Source: an uncultured PS1 clade bacterium (GTDB lineage: Bacteria > Pseudomonadota > Alphaproteobacteria > MED-G09). Taken from it: 36,985 bases of DNA. Below the pieces are notes generated by a model that searched no databases, had not been told where the DNA came from, and saw only the letters and a program-made list of their open reading frames with translations. Every line of letters starts with the position of its first letter. Positions within the stretch are counted from its first letter, which is position 1. Made by a program: the position numbers and the translations under genes. The stretch is from contig CACLQD010000008.1 of assembly GCA_902609025.1 (NCBI GenBank), positions 1 to 36,985 of the forward strand, written 5' to 3'. This document shows positions 17,145 to 26,115 of the stretch, piece by piece.

Positions 17145-17629
17145 TTTTTTGTTTTTAAATTATTAATTGAACTGAATAAAATAACTAGAGCTTGAATAAA
17201 TAGTAGAATTGGAAAAATTATCAAAGTAGTTTTATATAGATATGTAGCATTTAAACCGCTTGTTTCAGGCGATCCTTCCAAAATTTTCCAAGACCTAATA
17301 ACATACGGGTAGCTCATTAAAAATGTAACTATTATAAATGGCATAAGAAGAGTTAATGTTCCGATTAAATTGACAACACTTTTAAATTTTTTAGATGACT
17401 CTCTATAAAATGAATCAACTCTTACATGTTCATCATATAATAGTGTATAGCCTGCAGCTACTGTAAATAATGCTCCATGCATATAAATCATTAACTCCTG
17501 AAGTTTGATAAACCCTAATCCAAATACATATCTGGAAAGCACGATCACTATTTGTACAATAACCATTATAATTATTAACCAAGAAATATAACGACCAATA
17601 TATTCGTTAATTGATTTTAGGATATGCAT
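17141..17629 (-). CDS. dctQ: TRAP transporter small permease (DctQ type)
   Basis: A four-helix membrane subunit that supports the DctM permease. The 162-aa protein has four hydrophobic segments (about 15-37, 49-66, 87-110 and 133-155) and family residues in YVFGLGFIKLQELMIYMHG and LLYDEHVRVD. It starts within the dctP stop (TGATG) and overlaps dctM, so the three TRAP genes are translationally coupled. The order dctP-dctQ-dctM is standard. Confidence 0.92.
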   Translation of the reverse strand: MHILKSINEYIGRYISWLIIIMVIVQIVIVLSRYVFGLGFIKLQELMIYMHGALFTVAAGYTLLYDEHVRVDSFYRESSKKFKSVVNLIGTLTLLMPFIIVTFLMSYPYVIRSWKILEGSPETSGLNATYLYKTTLIIFPILLFIQALVILFSSINNLKTKK

Positions 17630-18738
17630 CAGTCTTCTCTTGAGGCCATATAAGCCAATTCAGAATGCCTGGACCAGTTTCTTAATCTTTTTAGATTATC
17701 CATAAAAGATAAATATATTTCATTTGAAATTGGATCTTTTGTTGCTACATCTTCAAGTACTTCATTAGACTTTAATTTTAACTCATTCATGATTTCTTTT
17801 GAAAAGCTCCTCATTTGAACACCATGTTTATTAATTAAAGTATTTAAAGCAATTGAGTTATGATGATTAAATTCTGCTAATGTATATGTATTTTCATGAG
17901 AGAATACATTCTTAAATATTTCTCTTTGTGTATTTGTTAATGAATTCCAGGTATCAAGATTTACACCTGTTACTAAACCTGCTCCTGGTTCATGAAAACC
18001 TGGCCAGTAATAGAATTTAGCAACTTGATAAAAGGCAAACGCTAGGTCATTCCATGGGCCCACCCATTCAGTTGCATCAATAGCGCCTGATTGAAGCGCT
18101 GGATAAATTTCACCTCCAGGAATGGCTACTGCAGCTGATCCTACTCTTCTTAGAACTTCACCGCCCAAGCCGGGCATCCTAATTTTGAGACCTTTTAAAT
18201 CATCTATATTAGTTATTTCTTTATTAAACCATCCCCCCATCTGCACTCCGGTATTAGCTGACTGAAATGAAATCACATTAAACTGAGCGCTTAACTTATT
18301 CCAAAGCTCTTTTCCGCCTCCATGATCAATCCATGCATTTAATTCATTTGCTGTCATACCAAATGGAACTGATGTAAAAAAATTAAAACCTATATTTTTA
18401 CCTTGAAAATAATATTCGGCACCATTGTACATGTCAGCAACCCCTATTGAGGCAGCATCTAGGGCTTCAAAAGCTGGAACTAGCTCTCCTGCAGCGAAAA
18501 CCTTTATCTCAATCTCGCCATCAGTTGCTTGATTTATGTGTTTAGCTATTCTTTCAGGTGATGTACCTAGGCCAGGAAAATTTTTAGGCCAAGTGTGAGT
18601 CATAGTCAATCTTCTAATACCTTTTGAAATTGCAGGTTTTACTAGAGCGCTTGATAACAATATTGATGAAGCCCCACCAATTAAAGCATTTCTTCTACTA
18701 ATTTTAATATTTCTTTTATTTTTTATTTTCTTTTTCAT
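17629..18738 (-). CDS. dctP: TRAP transporter substrate-binding protein (DctP/TakP type), Tat signal likely
   Basis: Periplasmic protein that binds the solute and presents it to DctQM. The 369-aa protein starts with a basic stretch and a twin-arginine motif, SRRNAL (about 14-19), followed by a modest hydrophobic core and a cleavage-type end near KPAIS, so Tat export is likely. LKGLKIRMPGLGGEVL includes the Arg that usually holds the substrate carboxylate, and the WVGPWNDLAF and FYYWPGFHEPGAG regions resemble TakP-like binders of 2-oxo acids and related monocarboxylates. The substrate is inferred from family only. The start overlaps the end of bpt by 23 bases. Tat genes are encoded at the other end of the window. 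Confidence 0.92.
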   Translation of the reverse strand: MKKKIKNKRNIKISRRNALIGGASSILLSSALVKPAISKGIRRLTMTHTWPKNFPGLGTSPERIAKHINQATDGEIEIKVFAAGELVPAFEALDAASIGVADMYNGAEYYFQGKNIGFNFFTSVPFGMTANELNAWIDHGGGKELWNKLSAQFNVISFQSANTGVQMGGWFNKEITNIDDLKGLKIRMPGLGGEVLRRVGSAAVAIPGGEIYPALQSGAIDATEWVGPWNDLAFAFYQVAKFYYWPGFHEPGAGLVTGVNLDTWNSLTNTQREIFKNVFSHENTYTLAEFNHHNSIALNTLINKHGVQMRSFSKEIMNELKLKSNEVLEDVATKDPISNEIYLSFMDNLKRLRNWSRHSELAYMASRED

Positions 18739-19456
18739 AGCTTATCCACTCACCATTAATAAGAATTTCAGAAGACATAAAATCTTTTTTATACTCCATT
18801 TCCTTACAGCCGCTTATCCAATAACCCAAGTATATTAATTCTTTGTTATATTTCTCACTAAATGCAATATGATCAAGAATCATGAATTTACCTAAAGAAT
18901 ATTTTTTTAAATAGGGACTATAAAAAGAATATACCATTGATAATGCATCATCTAAAAAATCAGTTATACAGGAAGAAATTAGAATATTATTTAATCTATA
19001 TTCAATAATTTTTGTATCTATACCAGAATTTTTGATCATTGAATAATAATCAGCAAAAATCATATCATTCATTTCGCTATCAGGATGCTTATAATTTAAA
19101 TATTCTTTAAATAAGTAGAATTGTTCATAAGTAGCTTTTTCCGTAATATTTCTTTGAAAAATTTTTCCTTTACTTAAAATTCTTTTTTGGTTTTTCTTTG
19201 CCTTGAAATTATTAGTTTTTATTCTAATTGGTATACATTTATTACAGCCTTCGCATACTTGATTATAAAGGATATTTTGACTTCTTCTAAAACCTCTTGA
19301 TATCAAAAGATTATAAAAATCTTTATCCTTAGATCCCTTAATAAATGTAAATAATTTTCTTTCCTTTTGATCAGGCTGATAAACACATTCAGTTGAGTCT
19401 GAGATATAAAAATCTTCTTTATGAGTATTTTCTAATTTATTCAATTTAGTAACCAA
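18716..19456 (-). CDS. bpt: Aspartate/glutamate leucyltransferase (Bpt)
   Basis: Attaches Leu to proteins with N-terminal Asp or Glu, marking them for ClpS/ClpAP (N-degron pathway). The 246-aa protein has the bacterial Ate-like layout: CVYQPDQKERKLFT, RGFRRSQNILYNQVCEGC with the conserved cysteines (CEGCNKCIPIR), and MVYSFYSPYLKKYSLGKF and YLGYWISGCKEM in the acyltransferase half. No ATG is available: the start is a TTG, either at 19456, overlapping the permease gene, or at 19444, just after its stop. I report the upstream one. It overlaps dctP at its 3' end. Confidence 0.93.
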   Translation of the reverse strand: MVTKLNKLENTHKEDFYISDSTECVYQPDQKERKLFTFIKGSKDKDFYNLLISRGFRRSQNILYNQVCEGCNKCIPIRIKTNNFKAKKNQKRILSKGKIFQRNITEKATYEQFYLFKEYLNYKHPDSEMNDMIFADYYSMIKNSGIDTKIIEYRLNNILISSCITDFLDDALSMVYSFYSPYLKKYSLGKFMILDHIAFSEKYNKELIYLGYWISGCKEMEYKKDFMSSEILINGEWISYEKENKK

Positions 19457-21263
19457 AAAAACTAATCATAACTGTATAGCTTAACCACATTAATAAAACT
19501 AGTGGGATTCCTGAAGTAAGATAATCTTTAAATTGATAATTTCCTGGACCCATAACCAAGAGATTTGTTTTGTATCCAATGGGTGTAGCAAAAGAGCAAT
19601 TAGCCGCAAAAATTAAACAATAAATAAATGGTTCAGGTTGAATATTAAAATCACTAGCAAGGTTAATTGCTATTGGAGCAAATAATACTGCAGTTGCGTT
19701 ATTGCTTAAGAAATTTGTAATTACCGCAATAAAAATAAAAAATAATGATAATACTGTTATCATATCAAAGTTTATTAAAAGATTTTTTAAAAAATCGGCA
19801 ATATAGAGGGCTCCGCCTGTTTCCTGAAGTGCCGTAGATAGCATTATTGATGAAGCAACTAATAAAAATATTTTTGTATCGAGGGCAGATACAGCATCCC
19901 TTATAGTAAGTACATTTGTTAATAACATTAAAATTACACCAAGTAATGCTGCTACTGTAATGTTTAACAGACCAGTTGCAGCAGATAAAATTGTAACAGC
20001 AAAAATGATTCTGGATCGAAGAATAAATTGTTTAGCTGGTAGGTATATAGCTGACCATTCAATTGGAAAAATTTCTTTTTTCCCTCTTAAATTTTTAATA
20101 TCCTCTTCCTCACCTTTTATTAATAATATATGTCCTGCTTCCATTTTTTGATATCGAGGTAAATTTCTTAAGAATTTTTTATCATTCTTAATTCCAATGA
20201 TTTTACAATTCGTTTCTGCTTCAAAGTTGGTTTGTGTTAGATTTCTTCCAATAAAAAATGATCTAGGTGTAACTGAAGCTTCAATTAAAACCCCTCTTTC
20301 TGATGAAAAATTATTATCATCTATAGAGTTAAAAATATTGTCGTTAGATCTTATTTTTTCAGTTAGTTGATTTTTTGTAATCTCAAGAACTAACTTATCA
20401 CCAATTTTTATTTCAATATCCTCAAATGGGGGTAGGATTTTTTCACCATCTCTTAATATCACATTCACTGCTGTATCTTTAATGTCAGATAGGATACCAG
20501 AGGTAAATTTTTTGCCAATTAAGGGGTTTTCTTCTTTAACTGCAATTTCTACCAAGTAAATTCTGCCGCTTTCAAAATTTTCTTTGTTATCTTCAACAAC
20601 ACCTTTATTCTTTCTTTCAAGTATTCTAGGTAAAATAAAAATTGCATATATAAAACCTACCGAAGCTAAGATTATTCCTTGATTTGTGAACTCAAAAAAA
20701 CCTAGTTCACGTCCAATCAGATTAGAGGTAGTTCCTGAAACAAGTAAATTTGTTGATGACCCTATTAATGTTGTCATGCCACCCAATATTGAGACATAGG
20801 AAAGCGGAATTAAAATTGATCGTGAAGAGACATCCATTTGCTTACTAATTGCTATTATTATTGGAATAAACATTATAATAATAGGCGTATTATTTAATGT
20901 TGCGCTTAAAATAAAAACCAAGACCATAATTCCATAAAATTTATAAATTGTATTCTTGTCTCTATCCCCCGATAGCCAAACCGCTATATCTTCAAGAGCG
21001 CCCGTAACTAGTAAACCATGTCCAATAACCAATAAACTCATTAAAGCTATTAGTGCTGGATTGGCAAAACCCTGTAACAATAAATTAATATTTATTGGTC
21101 CCCCTGAAGAAAGCCCTAAAATAGGACTGTTTTGAAAGACTAATAAAAGAACAACGATTGAAAATAGAGAAATTATCTCCATTCTTATTTTATCCAATGA
21201 ATACAATATCATAGTTAGAAATGTTAATCCAAAAACTATCCACATATAAAATTCTTGTGTCAT
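19446..21263 (-). CDS. SLC13-type anion permease with two RCK_C (TrkA-C) domains
   Basis: A 605-aa membrane transporter. Hydrophobic segments fill residues 1-215 and 405-605; between them are two soluble RCK_C/TrkA-C modules (about 232-297 and 322-392; GDKLVLEI and GHILLIKG are their ends). Membrane landmarks are LNNTPIIIMFIP and GSSTNLLVSG in the first half and LSNNATAVLFAP in the second. Such proteins move sulfate, di- or tricarboxylates, usually with sodium; the substrate cannot be told here. The ATG overlaps the stop of the RDD gene (TAATG) and its end overlaps bpt, so it is part of one minus-strand run. Confidence 0.9.
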   Translation of the reverse strand: MTQEFYMWIVFGLTFLTMILYSLDKIRMEIISLFSIVVLLLVFQNSPILGLSSGGPININLLLQGFANPALIALMSLLVIGHGLLVTGALEDIAVWLSGDRDKNTIYKFYGIMVLVFILSATLNNTPIIIMFIPIIIAISKQMDVSSRSILIPLSYVSILGGMTTLIGSSTNLLVSGTTSNLIGRELGFFEFTNQGIILASVGFIYAIFILPRILERKNKGVVEDNKENFESGRIYLVEIAVKEENPLIGKKFTSGILSDIKDTAVNVILRDGEKILPPFEDIEIKIGDKLVLEITKNQLTEKIRSNDNIFNSIDDNNFSSERGVLIEASVTPRSFFIGRNLTQTNFEAETNCKIIGIKNDKKFLRNLPRYQKMEAGHILLIKGEEEDIKNLRGKKEIFPIEWSAIYLPAKQFILRSRIIFAVTILSAATGLLNITVAALLGVILMLLTNVLTIRDAVSALDTKIFLLVASSIMLSTALQETGGALYIADFLKNLLINFDMITVLSLFFIFIAVITNFLSNNATAVLFAPIAINLASDFNIQPEPFIYCLIFAANCSFATPIGYKTNLLVMGPGNYQFKDYLTSGIPLVLLMWLSYTVMISFFGY

Positions 21264-21700
21264 TAAGAAATTTCTCCTAAATCTTTAAAACGAACCTTAT
21301 AGAGTAAATCATGAATACAGGCTCTTTTGTCATTTAATAAAGGGTAAATAAAGTAAGTTAAAGTAATTACTCCAAGAGGAAGAATTGCAAAGAAAAGGAA
21401 AGAGTGGATAAAAGCATGTTTTTTTGTGAAATTATCTCCTTTTTTAAGGCATAAATTGAAATTCATTATCATCATCCCATATGTTGCTTGTTTTTTTCCA
21501 CCTAAAGTTAAAATAAAATATGATGAAATAACCACAGGAATGATAAAATAATATGAAGTGTAAAATAAATTAAAGATAAAGAAATTAATTATTTTAATAG
21601 ACAAAAAAACCAACAAAGATAGATTTAGGACAATAACTATATCTATTATTGATGCTATAAACCTTCTAATTAGTTGCTTATCATATCCTGTAATTTCCAT
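21263..21700 (-). CDS. RDD family membrane protein
   Basis: A 145-aa protein of the RDD family, mostly without assigned function. It has the family features: RRFIASIIDIVIV in the first membrane segment, a further one or two hydrophobic segments (about 46-66 and 100-125), GGKKQATYGMMIM between them, and DKRACIHDLL near the C terminus. An RDD gene next to the leucyltransferase gene is common in alphaproteobacteria, and here a permease gene lies between them. It heads the minus-strand run and is divergent from the glpQ-like gene. Confidence 0.87.
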   Translation of the reverse strand: MEITGYDKQLIRRFIASIIDIVIVLNLSLLVFLSIKIINFFIFNLFYTSYYFIIPVVISSYFILTLGGKKQATYGMMIMNFNLCLKKGDNFTKKHAFIHSFLFFAILPLGVITLTYFIYPLLNDKRACIHDLLYKVRFKDLGEIS

Positions 21701-21707
21701 AGGTATA

Positions 21708-21726
21708 ATTTTAATTAAATTAAAAT
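21708..21726. promoter_or_regulatory. Inverted repeat in the RDD/glpQ-like divergent region
   Basis: A perfect 9-bp inverted repeat around one base (ATTTTAATT-A-AATTAAAAT) lies 8 bases before the RDD start codon in a 74-bp divergent gap. It could be an operator serving both genes, but it is pure A/T in A+T-rich DNA, so chance is a real possibility. Clear -35/-10 pairs were not found. Confidence 0.25.
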
Positions 21727-21774
21727 ATAATTAATAGTATAAGTTTTTAATTGATTTTTTATAAGGTATTAAAA

Positions 21775-22527
21775 ATGCATATATCTTTTAATAAAAGTAA
21801 ATTTATGGCTTTTGCTCATCGAGGTGGTACCGAATTTGCACCAGAAAATACTTATGAAGCTTTTTCCGCTGCTGTAGAAACTGGTTACAAATATCTTGAA
21901 ACAGATGTTCATCCTAATGCCGATGAAAAGTTAATGGCATTTCATGACCCCACCTTAGATAGAGTAACAAATTATAAAGGAAAAATTCGAGATTTTACTT
22001 CACAAGAATTAAAAAAAATTAGAGTTAATGATAAATTCCAGATACCTTTTTTGGAAGATCTATTAGATTCTTTTTCTCAAAATTATTTTTCAATAGACAT
22101 GAAATCAGATGAAAGTGTAATACCTTTAATAAAATTAGTTAGAAAAATGAATGCCATTGATAGGGTTTGTTTTGCATCATTTAATCAACAGAGATTAGAT
22201 TATGTCCGTGAAGAATTTAGTAATAAGTGCATTTCATCAATGGGGCCAAAAGAAATAGTAAAAACAAAATTATGTTCAATATTTAATATAAAGCATAATG
22301 TTTTACCTTTGATATCTTCACTTCCAATTGAAAGATATAAAATTGAATTGTTAAATAAAAAGCATGTAGATTTTTTAAAATCATTAAATATTAAAGTAAT
22401 TGCATGGACAATAAATGATGCAAACGAAATTACTAGACTCATAGACCTTGGAGTAGACGGAATAATGACAGACAAAATTTCAGCTTTAAAAGAAATTTTA
22501 ATTAAAAAAAATCTTTGGCAACATTAA
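21775..22527 (+). CDS. Glycerophosphodiester phosphodiesterase family protein
   Basis: Splits glycerophosphodiesters into glycerol 3-phosphate and an alcohol, in phospholipid recycling or phosphorus scavenging. The 250-aa protein has the GDPD motifs AFAHRGGTEFAPENT, YLETDVHPNADEKL and MAFHDPTLDRVTN with catalytic His and metal-binding Glu and Asp, then SIDMKSD, and the C-terminal VIAWTINDANE. No signal peptide is seen, so it is probably cytosolic. The frame also opens with TTG at 21751, but I choose ATG 21775, which has AAGG at a good distance and leads straight into the domain. Confidence 0.92.
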   Translation: MHISFNKSKFMAFAHRGGTEFAPENTYEAFSAAVETGYKYLETDVHPNADEKLMAFHDPTLDRVTNYKGKIRDFTSQELKKIRVNDKFQIPFLEDLLDSFSQNYFSIDMKSDESVIPLIKLVRKMNAIDRVCFASFNQQRLDYVREEFSNKCISSMGPKEIVKTKLCSIFNIKHNVLPLISSLPIERYKIELLNKKHVDFLKSLNIKVIAWTINDANEITRLIDLGVDGIMTDKISALKEILIKKNLWQH

Positions 22528-22555
22528 AAATATTTGTGTTATTACATAAACCGAT

Positions 22556-22571
22556 ATACAAAATATTGTAT
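22556..22571. promoter_or_regulatory. Inverted repeat in the glyA leader
   Basis: A perfect inverted repeat ATACAA-AATA-TTGTAT lies 25 bases before the glyA ATG. TTGTGT at 22534-22539 with TATACA at 22555-22560 (15-base spacing) is a weak candidate promoter, so the repeat would sit at or after its -10. It could be a repressor site for glyA and the nrdR-rib genes behind it. The 69-base gap after the previous gene is too short for a known glycine riboswitch. Confidence 0.3.
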
Positions 22572-22596
22572 TTATTTAGAAAGATTATTCAAAATT

Positions 22597-23907
22597 ATGT
22601 CAGAAACAACAAAAACAGCACAATATGAAGATTTTGAAGATTTCTTTTCAAAAAGCTTAAAAGAAGCTGATCCAAAATTATACGAATCTTTATCTCAGGA
22701 ATTTGATAGGCAACAAGAGCATATTGAATTAATAGCATCAGAAAATATTGTTTCTAGATCTGTTTTAGATGCCCAAGGCTCCATTATGACAAATAAATAT
22801 GCTGAAGGATATTCAGGCAGAAGATATTATGGAGGATGTGAATATGTTGATCTAGCAGAGGATCTTGCTATTTCAAGAGCATGTGAATTATTTGATTCAA
22901 AATACGCCAATGTCCAACCTCACTCAGGATCGCAAGCTAATCAAGCTGTTTTTCAAGCTCTTCTAAAGCCTGGAGATACAATTTTAGGTATGAGCTTAGA
23001 TGCTGGAGGTCACTTAACTCATGGCGCAAAACCCAATCAATCAGGAAAGTTATTTAATGCGATTCAATATGGTGTAAAAAAAGATGACAGCTTAATAGAT
23101 TTTAATGAAGTAGAGTCTCTTGCAAATCAGCATAAACCAAAACTAATTATTGCTGGAGGATCTGCTTATCCAAGAGTAATAGATTTTGCAAAATTTAGAG
23201 AAATAGCAAATAATATAAATGCTTATTTGTTAGTTGATATGGCTCATTTTGCAGGTCTTGTAGCTTCCAAAACCTACCCATCACCAATAGCAATTGCAGA
23301 TATTGTTACCACAACTACACATAAAACCTTAAGAGGTCCAAGGGGAGGATTAATTCTCACTAATAATGAGGATATTTCAAAAAAAATAAACTCAGCAATT
23401 TTTCCAGGAATACAAGGTGGACCACTCATGCATACAATTTTGGCGAAGGCTGTAGCTTTTGGTGAAGCATTAAGACCAGAATTTGTTAATTATTCACAAA
23501 ATGTAATTGATAATGCAAAAATATTATCTCAAACACTTCTTGAGGATGGTTTTGATATAGTTTCTGGAGGTACAGACAGTCACCTTGTTCTTCTAGATCT
23601 TAGACCAAAAGGAATAAAAGGTAATGAAGCTGAGGATGTATTAGGAAAAGCAAATATAACTTGCAATAAGAACGGTGTTCCATTTGATCCTGAAAAACCA
23701 ACTATAACATCAGGTATAAGGTTAGGAACTCCTGCAGGTACAACAAGAGGGTTTGGACAGGCGGAGTTTCATAAAATTGGAACTTATATTTGTGAAGTCC
23801 TAAATGGATTTCAATTAGATGGTGTTGATACAAAAGCTATTTTAGAAGTTCAGAAAAAAGTAATAGATCTTTGCAGAAAATTCCCTATTTATGGAGGAAA
23901 TTTATGA
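22597..23907 (+). CDS. glyA: Serine hydroxymethyltransferase
   Basis: Interconverts serine and glycine with tetrahydrofolate, the main source of one-carbon units; needs PLP. The 436-aa protein has [64 protein letters not shown] and the PLP-lysine block [14 protein letters not shown]. The reading frame is open from 22534, but the upstream 21 residues do not match the family; ATG 22597 gives the normal N terminus. It overlaps nrdR by four bases (ATGA), the usual alphaproteobacterial glyA-nrdR pairing. Confidence 0.97.
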   Translation: MSETTKTAQYEDFEDFFSKSLKEADPKLYESLSQEFDRQQEHIELIASENIVSRSVLDAQGSIMTNKYAEGYSGRRYYGGCEYVDLAEDLAISRACELFDSKYANVQPHSGSQANQAVFQALLKPGDTILGMSLDAGGHLTHGAKPNQSGKLFNAIQYGVKKDDSLIDFNEVESLANQHKPKLIIAGGSAYPRVIDFAKFREIANNINAYLLVDMAHFAGLVASKTYPSPIAIADIVTTTTHKTLRGPRGGLILTNNEDISKKINSAIFPGIQGGPLMHTILAKAVAFGEALRPEFVNYSQNVIDNAKILSQTLLEDGFDIVSGGTDSHLVLLDLRPKGIKGNEAEDVLGKANITCNKNGVPFDPEKPTITSGIRLGTPAGTTRGFGQAEFHKIGTYICEVLNGFQLDGVDTKAILEVQKKVIDLCRKFPIYGGNL

Positions 23908-24374
23908 GATGTCCTTTCTGCGGAAATGAAGATACTCAAGTAAGGGATTCTCGTCCGACAGAGGAAGCGTCTTCAATTAGACGAAGAAGACAATGCCTTG
24001 CATGTGGTGGAAGATTTACAACTTTTGAAAGAATACAGATGAGAGATTTAACTGTTGTTAAAAGATCAGGAAGAAGAACCCCTTTTGATAGAGATAAATT
24101 AATGAGGTCTGTTCAAATTGCCATTAGAAAAAGGGATATAGATCCTGAAAAAATTGAAAGAATGGTAACGGGTATTATTCGTCAATTAGAAAGCACAGGT
24201 GAGTCAGATATTCCTTCTAACTTAATTGGAAGTTTAATTATGGCAGCACTAAGAGAATTAGATATGGTTGCATATGTAAGATTTGCTTCAGTTTATAAGA
24301 ATTTTAGAGCAGTTGGCGATTTTGAGGATTTTGTTGGCGAACTTGATAATCCTCCAAGTAAAATTGATGATTGA
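23904..24374 (+). CDS. nrdR: Transcriptional repressor NrdR
   Basis: Zinc-ribbon and ATP-cone protein that represses ribonucleotide reductase genes when dATP is high. The 156-aa protein begins [18 protein letters not shown], with zinc cysteines in CPFC and CLACGGRF, followed by the ATP-cone ([18 protein letters not shown], about 48-138). The start at 23904 is fixed by this N terminus and by GGAGG seven bases upstream; an in-frame ATG at 23871 lies inside glyA and is not likely. No clear NrdR box was seen, and nrd genes are outside the window. Confidence 0.97.
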   Translation: MRCPFCGNEDTQVRDSRPTEEASSIRRRRQCLACGGRFTTFERIQMRDLTVVKRSGRRTPFDRDKLMRSVQIAIRKRDIDPEKIERMVTGIIRQLESTGESDIPSNLIGSLIMAALRELDMVAYVRFASVYKNFRAVGDFEDFVGELDNPPSKIDD

Positions 24375-24408
24375 ATTGCTCTGCAATCTATTTTAAGAAA
24401 TAAATACC

Positions 24409-25515
24409 ATGAAAACAATAAGGGATGATAATTTCTTTATGAATCTAGCTATTAATATAGCTAAGAGGAACAGAGGAATGACAGGAGTAAACCCTTCAGT
24501 AGGATGTGTCGTTGTTTCAAAGAATAAAACTATCATTTCTACTGGAAGTACCGGGACAAATGGATCACCTCATGCGGAAAAAATAGCATTGAGTGGTATA
24601 AATATTGAAGCTGGTTCAACATTATATACAACCCTTGAGCCATGTTTTCACTCAGGTAAAAACCCACCCTGTGTTAATGAAATAATAAAAAGCGGAATCA
24701 AAAGAGTTGTTATTGCTTCTTTAGATAAAAATCCATTAGTTAATGGAAAAGGTATAAAGAAATTAAAAAATTCTGGAATAACTGTTTTACAAGGTATTTT
24801 GACTGAGGAAACTGAAGATCTTTATAATGAATTTTTTAATAGAGTTAGTTATGGTGTTCCAGGAATAAATATTAAGATAGCAAGTTCAGCTGATGGAAAA
24901 ACAGCATTAAAAAATGGTAAATCAAAATGGATAACCAATAAGTTATCAAGAAATTATGGCCATAAATTAAGACTGTTTAATGATGGTATTATGGTCGGAA
25001 TAAATACAATTTTAAAAGATAACCCATCTTTAACTTGTAGGTTACCAGGACTTACAAAATTTTCTCCTTCAAGATTAGTTATGGATACAAATCTTAAAGT
25101 TCCAATTAATTCTAAAATTATTAATACAGCAAAAAAAAATGAAACGATAATTTTTACATCAAAATTTTCACCTGAAAGAAAAATTAAAGTTTTAAAAAAT
25201 AAAGGCGTTAAAGTAATAAGAATACCAAAAACAAAAAAAGGATTATCACTAAATAGTGCATTAAAATTTCTTGGTAAAATGGAATTCAATAGCTTGTTAA
25301 TTGAAGGAGGAAATAAACTTATAGCTTCTGCAGTTAATTCTTCTCATTTGAATAAAATTTTTTGGTTTTCATCGGAAAAAATTATAGGTGAAGAGGGAAA
25401 ACCAAGTATTGGTAAGCTTAATATTAATAATCTGGACAATAGCCCAAATTTGCTTCTTCAAAATATGATTAATTTAGATAATAATTATCTTAAGGTTTAT
25501 AAGGTAAGAAAATAA
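24409..25515 (+). CDS. ribD: Bifunctional riboflavin biosynthesis deaminase/reductase RibD
   Basis: Carries out the second and third steps of riboflavin synthesis: deamination then reduction of the pyrimidine intermediate. The 368-aa protein has an N-terminal zinc deaminase domain with His55 and Glu57 in SPHAEKIAL and Cys79 and Cys88 in LEPCFHSGKNPPC, and a C-terminal reductase domain (from about 150; IKIASSADGKTAL, then LLIEGGNKL). It opens a riboflavin cluster; the stop overlaps the riboflavin synthase ATG by one base. Confidence 0.96.
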   Translation: MKTIRDDNFFMNLAINIAKRNRGMTGVNPSVGCVVVSKNKTIISTGSTGTNGSPHAEKIALSGINIEAGSTLYTTLEPCFHSGKNPPCVNEIIKSGIKRVVIASLDKNPLVNGKGIKKLKNSGITVLQGILTEETEDLYNEFFNRVSYGVPGINIKIASSADGKTALKNGKSKWITNKLSRNYGHKLRLFNDGIMVGINTILKDNPSLTCRLPGLTKFSPSRLVMDTNLKVPINSKIINTAKKNETIIFTSKFSPERKIKVLKNKGVKVIRIPKTKKGLSLNSALKFLGKMEFNSLLIEGGNKLIASAVNSSHLNKIFWFSSEKIIGEEGKPSIGKLNINNLDNSPNLLLQNMINLDNNYLKVYKVRK

Positions 25516-26114
25516 TGTTTACTGGAATAATTACTGATATAGGCAAGATTATTGATATTACAGACAATAATCATCGATTAATTAAAGTTGCTTGTTCATA
25601 TAATAGTAAAGAAATTGATATTGGTGCTTCGATAGCTTGTTCAGGCGTATGCCTAACCGTTACAAATAAAGGGTCTGAGAAAAGTCAAAATTTTTTTGAA
25701 GTTGAAGTATCAAAAGAAACTGATGATAAAACAACTACAAAATTTTGGAGAGAGGGAACTAAAATAAATTTAGAGAAAAGCTTAAAGGTGGGTGATGAGA
25801 TGGGCGGTCATTTCGTATATGGCCATGTTGATTGTCTAGGGGAATTATCTGAAATTCATGAAGATAAAAATAGCAATATATATATAATAAAGTATCCAAA
25901 AAAATTTAGTAAATTTATTGTTGAAAAAGGTTCTGTTTCTTTAGATGGAATTTCATTAACAGTTAATCATGTAAATGATAATGAAGAACCAAATTTTTCA
26001 GTAAATATTATCCCACATACTAAGGAGTTTACCACATGGTCTGATATTGCTATAAACTCGAAAATTAATTTAGAAGTAGACCCCATTGCAAGGTATGTTT
26101 TGAAAAGTAAATAA
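25515..26114 (+). CDS. ribE: Riboflavin synthase, alpha subunit
   Basis: Converts two molecules of dimethylribityllumazine to riboflavin and a pyrimidine. The 199-aa protein begins MFTGIITDIGKI and shows the two tandem lumazine-binding halves, each with a G-S-(V/I)-(S/A)-x-x-G-(V/I)-(C/S)-L-T-V block: GASIACSGVCLTV in the first and GSVSLDGISLTVN in the second. GHFVYGHVDCLG ends the first half. This gene is called ribC or ribE in different organisms. It is translationally coupled to ribD and one base from ribBA. Confidence 0.95.
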   Translation: MFTGIITDIGKIIDITDNNHRLIKVACSYNSKEIDIGASIACSGVCLTVTNKGSEKSQNFFEVEVSKETDDKTTTKFWREGTKINLEKSLKVGDEMGGHFVYGHVDCLGELSEIHEDKNSNIYIIKYPKKFSKFIVEKGSVSLDGISLTVNHVNDNEEPNFSVNIIPHTKEFTTWSDIAINSKINLEVDPIARYVLKSK

Positions 26115-26115
26115 T

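Noticed and set aside
24375-24408. FMN riboswitch before ribD
   Set aside because: The gap between nrdR and ribD is only 34 bases, far too short for the aptamer.
24954-25289. 111-codon minus-strand frame opposite ribD
   Set aside because: Shadow of the RibD reductase domain; no domain or start signal.
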